Assembly (NCBI RefSeq): GCF_051401765.1
Contig: NW_027480422.1
Coordinates: 24,880,001 to 24,944,000 of the forward strand
From: Calliopsis andreniformis
Lineage: Eukaryota; Arthropoda; Insecta; Hymenoptera; Andrenidae
Direction: 5' to 3'
Length of the DNA: 64,000 bases
Shown here: piece after piece, positions 51,791-64,000 of the stretch
Position numbering within the stretch: the first letter of the stretch is position 1
Layout: each line of letters opens with the position of its first letter
Notes under the pieces: generated by a model
What the model was told of the DNA's origin: nothing
What the model saw: the letters and a program-made list of their open reading frames with translations, nothing else
Database searches by the model: none
Program-made: the position numbers and the translations under genes

Positions 51791-54700
51791 TAAAAGCAAT
51801 AATTGCAATCAGTGTGAAAGTTATTGTCATTTCTCCGTTCCGGGCAACCTATACATCACTCTAGGGCGTCGGTCCACCAGATCGAATAGTTAGGGCCTAA
51901 GAAGTCAACGCCAGAAGCATAAAATACAAAATAAATATAACAGTTTTTCCATCGTATAAACGAATAATTCCTACGAGTGTGAAATGTACGGTCATTTCTT
52001 CGTTCCGGGCAACCTAGGCTTCACTCCAGGGAGGTGCTCCACCAGATCAAATTGTTACGGCCTAAGAAGTCAACGCTAGAAGCATAAAAGGGAATATAAA
52101 TACAAGACTTTTTCCATCTTACAACAGGAATAATTGCAAACAGTGTGAAAGTGATGGTCATTTCTACGTTCCTGGCAACCGACTATTCACTCTAGGGCGT
52201 TAGTCCACCAGATCCAATTGTTAGGGCCTAAGAAGTCAACGCCAGAAGCATAAAATACAATAAAGATACAACAGGTTTTCCATCGTATAACAGGAATAAT
52301 TGCAACCAGAGTGAAAGGTGTGGTCATTTCTACGTTTCGGGCAACATACGCTTCACTCTTGGACGTTGCCCCACGAGATCGAATAGCTAGGACCTTAGAA
52401 GTCAACGCCAGAAGCATAAAATACAATAATAGTGCAACAGGTTTTCCATCGTATAACAGGAACAATTGCAACGAGCGTGAAGGTAATGGTCATTTCTACG
52501 CTCCGGGCAACCTTGACTTCACTCTAGGGCGTTGGTCCACCTGATCGAATTGTTAGGGCCTAAGAAGTCCACGCCGGAAGCATAAAGTACAATAAAAATA
52601 CAACAGCTTTTCCAACGTATGTAGTGAATAATTGCAAGCAGTGTGAAAGTAATGGTCATTTCTATGTTTCGGGCAACCTAGGGTTCACTCTAGGGCATTG
52701 CTCCACCAGATCAAATAGATTGGGACTTAGAAATCAACGCTAGAAGCATAGAATACAATAAAAATGCAACAGGTTTTCCATCGTATAACAGGAATAATTG
52801 CTACCAGTGTGAACGTAATGGTCATTTCTACGTTCCGGGCAACCTAGGCCTCACTCTAGGGCGTTGTTCCACCAGATCGGATAGTTAGGGCCTAAGAAGT
52901 CAACGCCCTAAGCATAAAATACAATAAAAATGCAGCAGTTTTTCCATCGCATAAAACGAGTAGTTGCAACTAGTGTGAAAGTTATGGTCATTTCTTCGTT
53001 CCGGCAACCTTGGCTTCACTCTAGGGCGTTGCTCCACCAGATCGGACAGTTAGGGCCTTAGAAGTCAACGCCAGAAGCATAAAATACAATAAAAATACAA
53101 CAGTCTTTCCATTGAATAAAACGAATAATTGCAATCAGTGTGAAAGTTATGGTCATATCTACGTTCCGGGCAACCTAGGCTTCACCCTAGGGCGTTTCTC
53201 CACCGGACCGAATAGCTAGGGCCTTAGAAGTCAACGCCCGAAGCATACAATAACATAAAAATACAACAGTTTTTCCATCGTATGACAGGAATAATTGCAA
53301 CCAGTGTGAAAGTAATGGCCATTTCTACGTTCCGTGCAACCTAGGCTTCACTCTGGGGCGTTCCTCCACCAGAACGAATAGTTAGGGCCTTAGAAAACAA
53401 CTCCAGAAGGATAAAATACAATAAAAATGCAACAGTTTTTCCATCGTATAAGAGGAATAACTGCAACCATTGTGAAAGTACTGGTGATTTCTACGTTCCG
53501 GGTAACCTAGGCTTCACTCTGGGGCGTTGCTCCAGCAGATCGAATATTTAGGGCCTTAGAAAACAACTCCAGAAGGATAAAATACAATAAAAATGCAACA
53601 GCTTTTCCATCGTATAACAGGAATAATAGCAACCAGTGTGAAAATAATGGTCATTTCTACGTTCCGGGCAACCTAGGCTTCTCTCTAGGGCGTTGCTCCA
53701 CAACGTCGAATAGCTCGGGCCTTAGAAGTCAACGCCAGAAGCATAAAATACAATATAAATACAACAGTTTTTCCATTGTATAAAATGAATAATTGCAAAC
53801 AGTGTGAAAGTAATTGTCATTTCGTACCTTCCGGGAAACTAGGCTTCACTCTAGGGCGTTGTTCCACCAGATCGAGTTGTTAGGGCCTAAGTAGTCAATG
53901 CCAGAAGCATAAAATACAAAATAAATACAACTGTTTTTCTCTCGTATGAAACGAATAATTGCAACCAGTGTGAAAGTAATGGCCATTTCTACGTTCCGGG
54001 CATCAGAGACTTAACTGTGAGGCATGGCTCCAGCAGAACGAATACCTAGGGCAATAGATGTCAACCCCAGAAGCATAAAGTACAATATATATCCAACAGT
54101 TTGTCCATCGTATAACAGGAATGATTTCAACTAGTGTGAAGGTAATGGTCATTTCTACGTTCCGTGGAACCTAGGCAACCCCCTATAGCGTTGCTCCACC
54201 AGGTTGAATAGTTTGTGCCTTAGAAAACAACTACAGACGCATAAAATACAATATAAATACATCTGTTCTCCCATCGTACAACAGGAATAATTGCAACCAA
54301 TGTGAAGGTAATGGTCATTTCTACGTTCCGGGCAACCTAGGCTTCACTCTAGGGCGTTGCTCCACCAAATGGCATAGCTACGGCCTATGAAGTCAACGCC
54401 TGAAGCATAAAATACAATATAAATACAACAGTTTTTCCATCGTATGACAGGAATAATTGCAACCAGTGTGAAAGATATGGTCATTTCTACGTTCCGGGCA
54501 ACCTAGGCTTCACTCTTGGGCGCTGGTCTGCCAGATCCAATAGTTAGGGCCTAAGAAGACAATGACAGAAGCACCAAATACAAAATAAATACAACAGTTT
54601 TTCCATCGCGTAAAACGAATAATTGCAACCAGTGTGAAAGTAATGGTCATTTCTACGTTCCGGGCAACCTAGGCTTCACACTAGGGCGCTGCTCCACCAC

Positions 54701-57700
54701 ATCGAATAGCTACGACCTTAGAAGTCAACGCTAGAAGCATAAAATAAAATAAAAATACAACAGTTTTCCCATCGTAGAACAGGAATAATTGCAACCAGTG
54801 TGAAAGGGATGGCCATTTCTACGTTCCGTGCAACCTAGGCTTCACTCTAGGGCGTTTCTCCACCAAATCGAATAGCTAGGGCCTTAGAAAGCATCGCCAG
54901 AGGCATAAAGTACAATATAAATACAACAGCTATTCCATCGTATAAAACGAATAATTGCAAACAGTGTGAAAGTAATGGTCATTTCTACGTTCCGGGCAAC
55001 CTAGGCTTCACTCTAGGGCGTTGCTCCACCAGATCGAATAGTTGGGGCCTAAGAAGTCAACGCCAGAAGAATAAAATACGATATAAGTACAACAGTCTTT
55101 CCATCATATAAAACGAATAACTGGAACCAGTGTGAAAATAATGGCTATTTCTACGTTCCAGGCATCCTAGACCTAACTCGGAGGCATTGCTCTACCAGAT
55201 CGAATTCATAGGGCCTTAGAAGTCATCGCCAGAATCATAAAGTACAATAAAGATACAACAGTTTTTCCATCGTATAACAGGAATTATTGCAACCACTGTG
55301 AAGGTAATGGTCATTTCATCGATCCGGGCAACCTAGGCTTCACTCAAGGGCGTTGCACCTGCAGATCGAATAGCTAGGGCATTAGAAGTAAACTCCTGAA
55401 GCATAAAATACAATATAAATACAACAGTTTTTCCATCGTATAACGGGAATAATTGCAACCAGTGTGAAAGTGATGGTCGTTTCTACGTTCCGGGCAACCT
55501 AGGCTTCACTCTAGGGCGTCGGTCCGACAGATCCAATAGTTAGGGCCTTAGAAATCAACGCCCGAAGCATAAAATACAATAAGAATACAACAGTTTTTCC
55601 ATTGTATAAAACGAATAATTGCAATCAGTGTGAAAGTTATGGTCATTTCTACGTTCCGGGCAACCTAGGCTTCACTCTAGGCCGTTGCTCCACCACATCG
55701 AATAGCTACGGAATTAGAAGTCAACGCCAGAAGCATAAAATACAATATAAATAAAACAGTTTTTCCATCGTATAACAGGAATAATTGCAACCAGTGTGAA
55801 AGATATGGTCTTTCTACTTTCTGGGCAACCTAGGCTTCACTCTAGGGCGTGGCTCCACCACATCGAATAGCTACGGCCCTAGAAGTCAACGCCCGAAGCA
55901 TAAAATACAATATAAATACAACAGCTTTTCCATCATATAAAACGAATAATTGCAACCAGTATGAAGGTAATAGTCATTTCTACGTTCCGGGCAACCTAGG
56001 CCTCACCCTAGGGCGTTGCTCCACCAGATCCAATAGATTGGGCCGATGAAGTCAAGGCCAGAAGCATAAAATACAATATAAATACAACAGTTTTTTCATC
56101 GTATAACGGGAATAAATGCAACCAGTGTGTAAGTGATGGTCATTTCTACGTTCCAGGCAACCTAGGCTTCACTATAGGGCGTCGGTCCCCAAGATCGAAT
56201 AGCTAGGGCCTAAGAAGTCAAAGCCAGATGCTGAAAATACAATAAAAATGCAACAGTTTTTCCATCGTATAGCATGAATAATTGCAACCAGTGTGAAAGT
56301 AATGGCCATTTCTACGTGCCGTGCAACCTAGGCTTCACTCTAGGTCGTTTCTCCACCAGATCGAATAGCTAGGCCTTCGAAGTCAGCGCCCGAAACACAA
56401 TGTACAATATGAATACAACAGTTTTTCCATCCTATAAACGGAATAATTGCAACCAGTGTGAAAGTGATGGTGATTTCTACGTTCCGGGAAACCTAGGCTT
56501 CACTCTAGGGCGATACTCCAACAGATCGAATAGCTAGGGCCTTAGAAGTCAACGCCAGAAGCATAAAATGTATTAAAAATACAACAGCTTTTCCAACGTA
56601 TAACAGGAATAATTGCAACCTGTGTGAAGGTAATGGCCATTTCTACGTTCCGTACAACCTAGGCTTTACTCTAGGGCGTTGCTCCACCAGGCCGAATACT
56701 TTGGGCCTTAGAAAACAACGCCAGACGCATAAAATACAATAAAAATACAACAGATTTTCCATCGTGTAAAAGGAATAATTCGAACCAGTGTGAAGGTAAT
56801 GGTCATTTCTACGTCCCGGGCAACATAGGCTTCACTCTTGGACGTTGCCCCACGAGATCGAATAGCTAGGAGCCTAGAAGTCAACGACAGAAACCTAAAA
56901 TACAATAAACATACAACAGTTTTTCCATAGTATAGAATGAATAATTGCAACAAGTGTGGAAGTAAAGGTCATTTCTACGTTTCTGGCAACCTAGGCTTCA
57001 CTATTGGACGATGCCCCACGAGATCGAATTGCTAGGAGCCTAGAAGTCTGCGACAGAAACATAAAATACTATAAAAATACAAGAGTTTTTCCATAGTATA
57101 GCATGAATAATTGCAACCAGTGTGCATGTAACGGCCACTTCTACGTTCAGGGCATCCTAAACTTAACTCTGAGGCATTGCTCCACCAGATCGAAGAGTTA
57201 GGGCCTTAGAAGCCCACGCCGGAAGCCTAAAATACAATATAAATAGAGAAGTTTTTCCATTGTATAGCATGAATAATTGCAACCAGTATGAAAGTAATTT
57301 GTCATTTCTACGTTCCGGGCAACCTAGGCTTCACTCTAGGTCGTTGCTCCACCAAATCGAATAGCTAGGGCCTTAGAAGTCTACCCCAGAAGCATAAAAT
57401 AAAATAAAGATACAACAGTTTTTCCATCATATAACAGGAATAAATGCAACCACTGTGATAGTAATGGCCATTTCTACGTTCCGTGCAACGTATGCTTCAC
57501 TCTAGGGCGTTGCTCCACCAGATCGAATAGCTAGGGCCTTAGAAGCCAACACCAGAAGCATAAAATACAATAAAAATCCAACAGTTTTTCCATCGTATAG
57601 CATGAATGATTGCAACCAGTGTGAAAGTAATGGTCATTTCTGGGTTTCGGGCAACCTAGGCTTCACTCTAGGGCGTTGCTCCACCAGATCGAACGGCCAG

Positions 57701-59374
57701 TACCCTAGAAGTCAACGCCAGAAGCATAAAATACAATAAAAATAGAACAGTCTTTCCATAGTATAGCCGGAATAATTGCAACCAGTGTGGAAGTAGTGGT
57801 CATTTCTACGTTCCGGGCAACCTAGGCTTCGCTCTAGGGCGTTGCTCCACTAGATCGGATAGCTAGGGCCTTAGAAGTAAACGCCAGAAGCATAAAATGA
57901 AATAAAAATACAACAGTTTTTTCACCGTATAACAGGAATAATTGCAACCTGTGTGAAAGTAATGCCATTTCTACGTTCCGTGCAACCTAGGTTTCACTCT
58001 AGGGCGTTGCTCCACCAGGTCGAATAGGTAGGGCCTTAGAAAACAACGCCAGACGCATAAAATACAATAAAAATACAACAGATTTTCCATCGTATAAAAG
58101 GAATAATTCGAACCAGTGTGAAAGTAATGGTCATTTCTACGTTCCGGGCAACACAGGCTTCACTCTAGGGCGTTGCTCCACCAGATCGAATAGCTAGGGA
58201 CTTAGAAGTCAACGCTAGAAGCATAAAATAAAAGAAAAATACAACAGTTTTTCCATCGTATAAAACGAATAATTCCAACCAGTATGAAAGCTATGGTCAT
58301 TTATACGTTCCGGGCAACCTAGGTTTCACTCTAGGGCATTGTCCGACCAGATCGAATAGTTAGGGCCTAAGAAGTCAACGCCAGAAGCATAAAATACAAT
58401 ATAAATACAACAGTTTTTCCACCGTATAGCATGAATAATTGCAACCAGAGTGAAAGTAATGGTCATTTCAATGATTCGGGCAACCTAGGCTTCGGTCTAG
58501 GGCGTTGGTCCACCATGTCCAATAGTTAGGGCTTAAGAAGTCTACGCCAGAAGCATAAAATACAATAAAAAAACAACAGTTTTTCCATCGTATAACAGGA
58601 ACAATTGCATACAGTGTGAAAGTAATAGTCATTTCTACTTTCCGGCGCCCTAGGCTTCACTCTAGGGCGTTGCTCCAACAGATCGAGTTGCTAGGGACTT
58701 AGAATTCAATGCCAGAAGTATAAAATACCATAGAAATGGAACAGTTTTTCCATCGTATAACAGGAATAATTGCAACCAGAGTGAAAGTAATGGACATTTC
58801 TACGTCCCGGGCAACCTAGGCTTCACTCTAGGCCGTTACTCCACCACACGGACTAGCTACGGCCTTAGAAGTAAACGCCAGAAGCATAAAATACAATATA
58901 AATACAACAGTTTTTCCATCGTATAACAGGAGTAATAGCAACCAGTGTGAAATTTATGGTCATTTCTACGTTCCGTGCAACCTAGGCTTCACTCTAGGGC
59001 GTTGTTCCACCAGATCGAATAGTTAGGACCTATGAAGTCAACGCCCGAAGCATAAAATACAATAAAAAAACAACAGTTTTTCCATCGTATAACAGGAACA
59101 ATTGCATACAGTGTGAAAGTAATAGTCATTTCTACTTTCCGGCACCCTAGGCTGCACCCTATGTCGTTGCTCCACCAGATCGAATAGTTAGGGCCTATGA
59201 AGTCAACGCCAGAAACATAAAATACAATATAAATAGTGAAGTTTTTCCATTGTATAGCATGAATAATTGCCACCAGTGTGAAATTTATGGTCATTTCTAC
59301 GTTCCGGGCAACCTACGCTTCACTCTAGGACGTTGCTCCACCAGATCGAATAGTTAGGGCCTATGAAGTCAACG
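51791..59374 (-). repeat. Divergent inverted monomers without clear higher-order units
   Basis: About 46 reverse monomers, phase intact. I found no long offset repeat comparable to the other regions. Subtypes known from the forward arm are present in reverse: CTTGGACGTTGCCCCACGAG near 52,357 and a close relative near 56,837, and the TTAACTCTGAGGCATTGC class near 54,010 and 57,165. The inverted arm therefore draws on the same subtype pool. Confidence 0.8.
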
Positions 59375-62300
59375 CTAGAAGCATAAAATACAATAAAAAT
59401 ACCACAGTTTTTCCATCGTATAACAGGAATAATTGCAACCAGAGTGAAGGTGATGGTCATTTCTATGTTCCGGGCAACCTAGGCTTCACTCTAGAGCGTT
59501 GCTCCACCAGATCGAATAGCAAGGGCCTTAGAAGTCATCGCCAGAAGCACAAAATAAAATTAATATACAACAGCTATTCCATCGTATAACAGGAATAATT
59601 ACAACCAGTGTGAAAGTAATGGGCATTTCTACGTTCCGTGCAACCTGGGTTTCACTCTAGGGCGTTGGACCACCAGGTCGAACAGTCGGGGCCTTAGAAA
59701 ACAACTCCAGACGCATAAAATGCAATATAAATACAACAGTTTTTTCACGGTATAAAACGAATAATTGCAACCAGTATGAAAGTTATGGTCATTTCTACGT
59801 TCCGGTCAACCTAGGCTTCACCCTAGGGCGTTGCTCCACCAGATCGAATAGTTATGTCCTAAGAAGTCAACGCTAGAAGCATAAAATACGATATATAATT
59901 ACAAGAGCTTTTCCATCGTATCAAATGAATAAGTGCAACAAGTGTGAAAGCAATGGCCATTTCTACGTTCCGGGCATCCTAGACTTAACTCTAGGGCGGT
60001 GCTCCACCAGATCGAATAGTTAGGTCCTAAGAAGTCAACGCCCGAAGCATAAAATACAATAAAAATACAACAGTTTTTCCATCGTATGAAAAGAATAATT
60101 GCAACCAGTGTGAAAGTAATGGTCATTTCTTCGTTCCGGGCAACCTAGGCTTCACTCTAGGGCGTTGCTCCACCTCATCGAATATCTACGGCCTTAGAAG
60201 TCGACGCCAGAAGCATAAAATGCAATATAAATGCAACAGTCTTTCCATCGTATAGCATGAATAATTGCAACCAGTGTGAAAGTACTGGTCATTTCCACGT
60301 TCCGGGTAACCCAGGCTTCACCCTATGGCGTTGCTCCACCAGATCGAATAGCTAGGAACTTAGAATTCAACGCCAGAAGAATAAAATACAATATAAATAC
60401 AACAGCTTTTCCATCGTATATAATGTATATTTGCAAACAGTGTGAAAGTAAAGGTCATTTCTATGTTCCGCGCAACCTAGGCTTCACTCTAGAGCGTTGC
60501 TCCACCAGATCGAATAGTTAGGGCCTTAGAAGTCAACGCCCGAAGCTTAAAATACAAAATAAATAGAGCAGGTTTTCCATTGTATAAAACCAATAATTGC
60601 AACCAGTGTGAAAGTTATGGTCATTTCTACGGTCCGGGCAGCCTAGGCTTCACTCTAGGGCGATGTTCCACCAGATCGAATAGTTAGGGCCTAAGAAGAC
60701 AACGCCAGAAGCATAAAATACGATATATATTTACAAGAGCTTTTCCATCGTATCAAACGAATAAGTGCAACAAGTGTGAAAGCAATGGCCATTTCTACGT
60801 TCCGGGCATCCTAGACTTAACTCTAGGGCGTTGCTCCACCAGATCGAATAGTTAGGTCCTAAGAAGTCAACGCCCGAAGCATAAAATACAATAAAAATAC
60901 AACAGTTTTTCCATCGTATAACAGGAATAATAGCAACCAGAGTGAAGGTGATGGTCACTTCAAAGTTCCGGGCAACCTAGGCTTCACTCTAGAGCGTTGC
61001 ACCACCAGATCGAATAGCTAGGGCCTTAGAAGTCAACGCCAGAAGCACAAAATAAAATAAAAATACAACAGTTATTCCATCGTATAACAAGAGTAATTAC
61101 AACCAGTGTGAAAGTAATGGGCATTTCTACGTTCCGTGCAACCTAGGTTCCTCGCTAGGGCGTTGGTCCACCAGGTCGAATAGTTAGGGCCTGAGAAAAC
61201 AACACCAGACGCATAAAACACAATAAAAATACAACAGTTTTTCCATCGTATGAAAAGAATAATTGCAACCAGTGTGAAAGTAAAGGTCATTTCTACGTTC
61301 CGCGCAACCTGGGCTTCACTCTAGGGCGTTGGCCCACCAGATCGAATAGTTAGGGCCTTAGAAAACAACTCCAGATGCATAAAATGCAATATAAATACAA
61401 CAGTTTTTCCACGGTATAAAACGAATAATTGCAACCAGTATGAATGTTATGGTCATTTCTACGTTCCGTGCAACCTAGGCTTCACTCTAGGGCGTTGCTC
61501 CAGCATATCCAGTAGTTAGGACCTCAGAAGTCAACGCCCGGAGCATAAAATACAATAAAAATGCCACAGTTTTTCCATCGTATAACAGGAATAATTGCAA
61601 CCAGAGTGAAGGTGATGGTCATTTCTATGTTCCGGGCAACCTAGGCTTCACTCTAGAGCGTTGCTCCACCAGATCGAATAGCAAGGCCCTTAGAAGTCAA
61701 CGCCAGAAGCACAAAATAAAATTAATATACAACAGTTTTTCCATCGTATAACAGGAATAATAGCAACCAGAGTGAAGGTGATGGTCACTTCAAAGTTCCG
61801 GGCAACCTAGGCTTCACTCTAGAGCGTTGCTCCACCAGATCGAATAGCAAGGGCCTTAGAAGTCAACGCCAGAAGCACAAAATAAAATTAAAATACAACA
61901 GCTATTCCATCGTATAACAGGAATAATTACAACCAGTGTGAAAGTAATGGGCATTTCTACATTCCGTGCAACATAGGCTTCACTCTAGGGCGTTGGTCCA
62001 CCAAATCGAATAGCTAGGGCCTCAGAAGTCAACGCCCGAGGCATAAAATACAGAACTAAAAGAACAGCTTTAACATTGTATAAAACGAATAATTGCAACC
62101 AGTGTGAAAGTTATGGTCATTTCTACGTTCCGTGCAACCTAGGCTTCACTCTAGGGCGTTGCTCCAGCATATGCAGTAGTTAGGACCTCAGAAGTCAACG
62201 CCCGGAGCATAAAATACAATAAAAATACCACAGTTTTTCCATCGTATAACAGGAATAATTGCAACCAGAGTGAAGGTGATGGTCATTTCTATGTTCCGGG

Positions 62301-64000
62301 CAACCTAGGCTTCACTCTAGAGCGTTGCTCCACCAGATCGAATAGCAAGGGCCTTAGAAGTCAACGCCAGAAGCACAAAATAAAATTAATATACAACAGC
62401 TATTCCATCGTATAACAGGAATAATTACAACCAGTGTGAAAGTAATGGGCATTTCTACGTTCCGTGCAACCTGGGTTTCACTCTAGGGCGTTGGACCACC
62501 AGGTCGAACAGTCGGGGCCTTAGAAAACAACTCCAGACGCATAAAATGCAATATAAATACAACAGTTTTTCCACGGTATAAAACGAATAATTGCAACCAG
62601 TATGAAAGTTATGGTCATTTCTACGTTCCGGGCAACCTAGGCTTCACCATAGGGCGTTGCTCCACCAGATCGAATAGTTATGTCCTAAGAAGTCAACGCT
62701 AGAAGCATAAAATACGATATATATTTACAAGAGCTTTTCCATCGTATCAATCGAATAAGTGCAACAAGTGTGAAAGCAATGGCCATTTCTACGTTCCGGG
62801 CATCCTAGACTTAACTCTAGGGCGTTGCTCTACTAGATCGAATAGCTACGGCCTTAGAAGTCAACGCCCGAAGCATAAAATACAATAAAAATACAACAGT
62901 TTTTCCATCGTATGAAAAGAATAATTGCAACCAGTGTGAAAGTAATGGTCATTTCTTCGTTCCGGGCAACCTAGGCTTCACTCTAGGGCGTTGCTCCACC
63001 TCATCGAATATCTACGGCCTTAGAAGTCGACGCCAGAAGCATAAAATGCAATATAAATGCAACAGTCTTTCCATCGTATAGCATGAATAATTGCAACCAG
63101 TGTGAAAGTACTGGTCATTTCCACGTTCCGGGTAACCCAGGCTTCACCCTATGGCGTTGCTCCACCAGATCGAATAGCTAGGAACTTAGAATTCAACGCC
63201 AGAAGAATAAAATACAATATAAATACAACAGCTTTTCCATCGTATATAATGTATATTTGCAAACAGTGTGAAAGTAAAGGTCATTTCTATGTTCCGCGCA
63301 ACCTAGGCTTCACTCTAGAGCGTTGCTCCACCAGATCGAATAGTTAGGGCCTTAGAAGTCAACGCCCGAAGCTTAAAATACAAAATAAATAGAGCAGGTT
63401 TTCCATTGTATAAAACCAATAATTGCAACCAGTGTGAAAGTTATGGTCATTTCTACGGTCCGGGCAGCCTAGGCTTCACTCTAGGGCGATGTTCCACCAG
63501 ATCGAATAGTTAGGGCCTAAGAAGACAACGCCAGAAGCATAAAATACGATATATATTTACAAGAGCTTTTCCATCGTATCAAACGAATAAGTGCAACAAG
63601 TGTGAAAGCAATGGCCATTTCTACGTTCCGGGCATCCTAGACTTAACTCTAGGGCGTTGCTCCACCAGATCGAATAGTTAGGTCCTAAGAAGTCAACGCC
63701 CGAAGCATAAAATACAATAAAAATACAACAGTTTTTCCATCGTATAACAGGAATAATAGCAACCAGAGTGAAGGTGATGGTCACTTCAAAGTTCCGGGCA
63801 ACCTAGGCTTCACTCTAGAGCGTTGCACCACCAGATCGAATAGCTAGGGCCTTAGAAGTCAACGCCAGAAGCACAAAATAAAATAAAAATACAACAGTTA
63901 TTCCATCGTATAACAAGAATAATTACAACCAGTGTGAAAGTAATGGGCATTTCTACGTTCCGTGCAACCTAGGTTCCTCGCTAGGGCGTTGGTCCACCAG
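59375..64000 (-). repeat. 17-monomer higher-order repeat in inverted arm, copies A and partial B
   Basis: Segment 59,375-61,174 matches 62,201-64,000 at offset 2826 (17 monomers plus four bases). The match is still running at the window end, so copy B is truncated. Landmarks are ACCACAGTTTTTCC at 59,401/62,227, TATGAAAAGAATAATTGC at 60,085/62,911, and the TATAATGTATATTTGC monomer near 60,418/63,244. A third partial copy of the first monomers lies at about 61,546-61,740 (offset about 2162, 13 monomers). The ATAATAGCAACCAGAG monomer recurs five monomers apart at about 60,921 and 61,751. Confidence 0.88.

Larger units (their letters stand above)
51745..64000 (-). repeat. 166-bp satellite array, inverted arm
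   Basis: The same monomer continues to the window end in reverse complement. Every unit reads CATTTCTACGTTCCGGGCAA, then CCTAGG, then CTTCACTCTAGGGCGTTG, then CCACCAGATCGAATAG. Orientation does not change again. Occasional single-base losses occur (near 53,006, one C missing from the CCGGGCAA block). Units from about 52 to 59 kb look more divergent from one another than most of the forward arm, while 59.4-64 kb is organised as a higher-order repeat. No inserted element or gene was seen. Confidence 0.96.

Noticed and set aside
51693..51893. 66-codon frame spanning the inversion junction
   Set aside because: It joins a sense reading of one monomer to an antisense reading of the next and is a chance product of the breakpoint.
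1..64000. Dozens of open reading frames of 60-120 codons on both strands
   Set aside because: All are translations of the satellite monomer in one or another frame. They recur with each repeat, end soon after one or two monomers because 166 is not a multiple of three, and show no independent gene structure.
1..64000. CENP-B box in the monomer
   Set aside because: The best candidate (GCCCGGAACGTAGAAAT, compared with the reverse-strand box pattern) fails three of the nine fixed positions, so there is no support for CENP-B binding.
1..64000. CRISPR array or bacterial repeat system
   Set aside because: The repeats are contiguous 166-bp units without unique spacers and vary along their whole length, as in eukaryotic satellite DNA.
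1..64000. tRNA, rRNA, telomeric repeat or origin sequences
   Set aside because: No cloverleaf with A and B boxes, rRNA-like block or short telomere-type repeat was seen on either strand.

Overview
The whole 64 kb is tandem satellite DNA. One monomer of about 166 bp (roughly 42% G+C when I write out a consensus by eye) is repeated about 385 times. I found no unique sequence, transposon, RNA gene or credible protein-coding gene between the copies. Megabase-type satellite with layered higher-order structure points to a eukaryotic nuclear chromosome, most plausibly centromeric or pericentromeric heterochromatin. I do not recognise the monomer and cannot name the species or clade. CpG is not strongly depleted (about 6 per monomer, roughly 0.84 of expectation), which weakly hints at little historical CpG-methylation decay.

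Layout. From 1 to about 51,744 every monomer lies in one orientation, recognisable by the palindrome CCTAGG followed by TTGCCCGGAACGTAGAAATG. At about 51,741-51,770 orientation flips once, and from there to 64,000 every monomer is reverse-complemented (CATTTCTACGTTCCGGGCAA then CCTAGG). The flip has an 11-bp direct repeat as junction scar and a 12-bp inverted repeat flanking it.

Above the monomer there is a patchwork of duplications whose offsets are near multiples of 166. They include tandem dimers (2231-2894; 8107-8777), a 17-mer higher-order repeat (2563-5384, then 5385-7706 with three monomers fewer), a 6-mer (44,964-46,635), a 9-mer (46,371-48,540), an 11-mer (41,719-44,567) and a 17-mer in the inverted arm (59,375-64,000). 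Longer-range copies are 1-1192 with 10,953-12,144, 15.1-16.1 kb with 26.7-27.7 kb, 18,617-20,660 with 21,934-24,144, 16.2-18.4 kb with 31.5-34.0 kb, and 31,095-32,422 with 37,398-38,725. A marker block recurs at about 739, 11,691, 22,973 and 34,750, a superperiod near 11-11.8 kb. Between about 48.5 and 59.3 kb, on both sides of the inversion, monomers look more divergent and long duplications are scarce.

Function. There are no genes working together here. The many short open frames are a by-product of the repeat: 166 is not divisible by three, so each crossing of a monomer shifts frame and a stop soon follows. What the window records is satellite evolution by unequal exchange, local amplification, conversion-like transfer of short blocks and one inversion. 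All identities and boundaries were read by eye and are approximate to a few bases.
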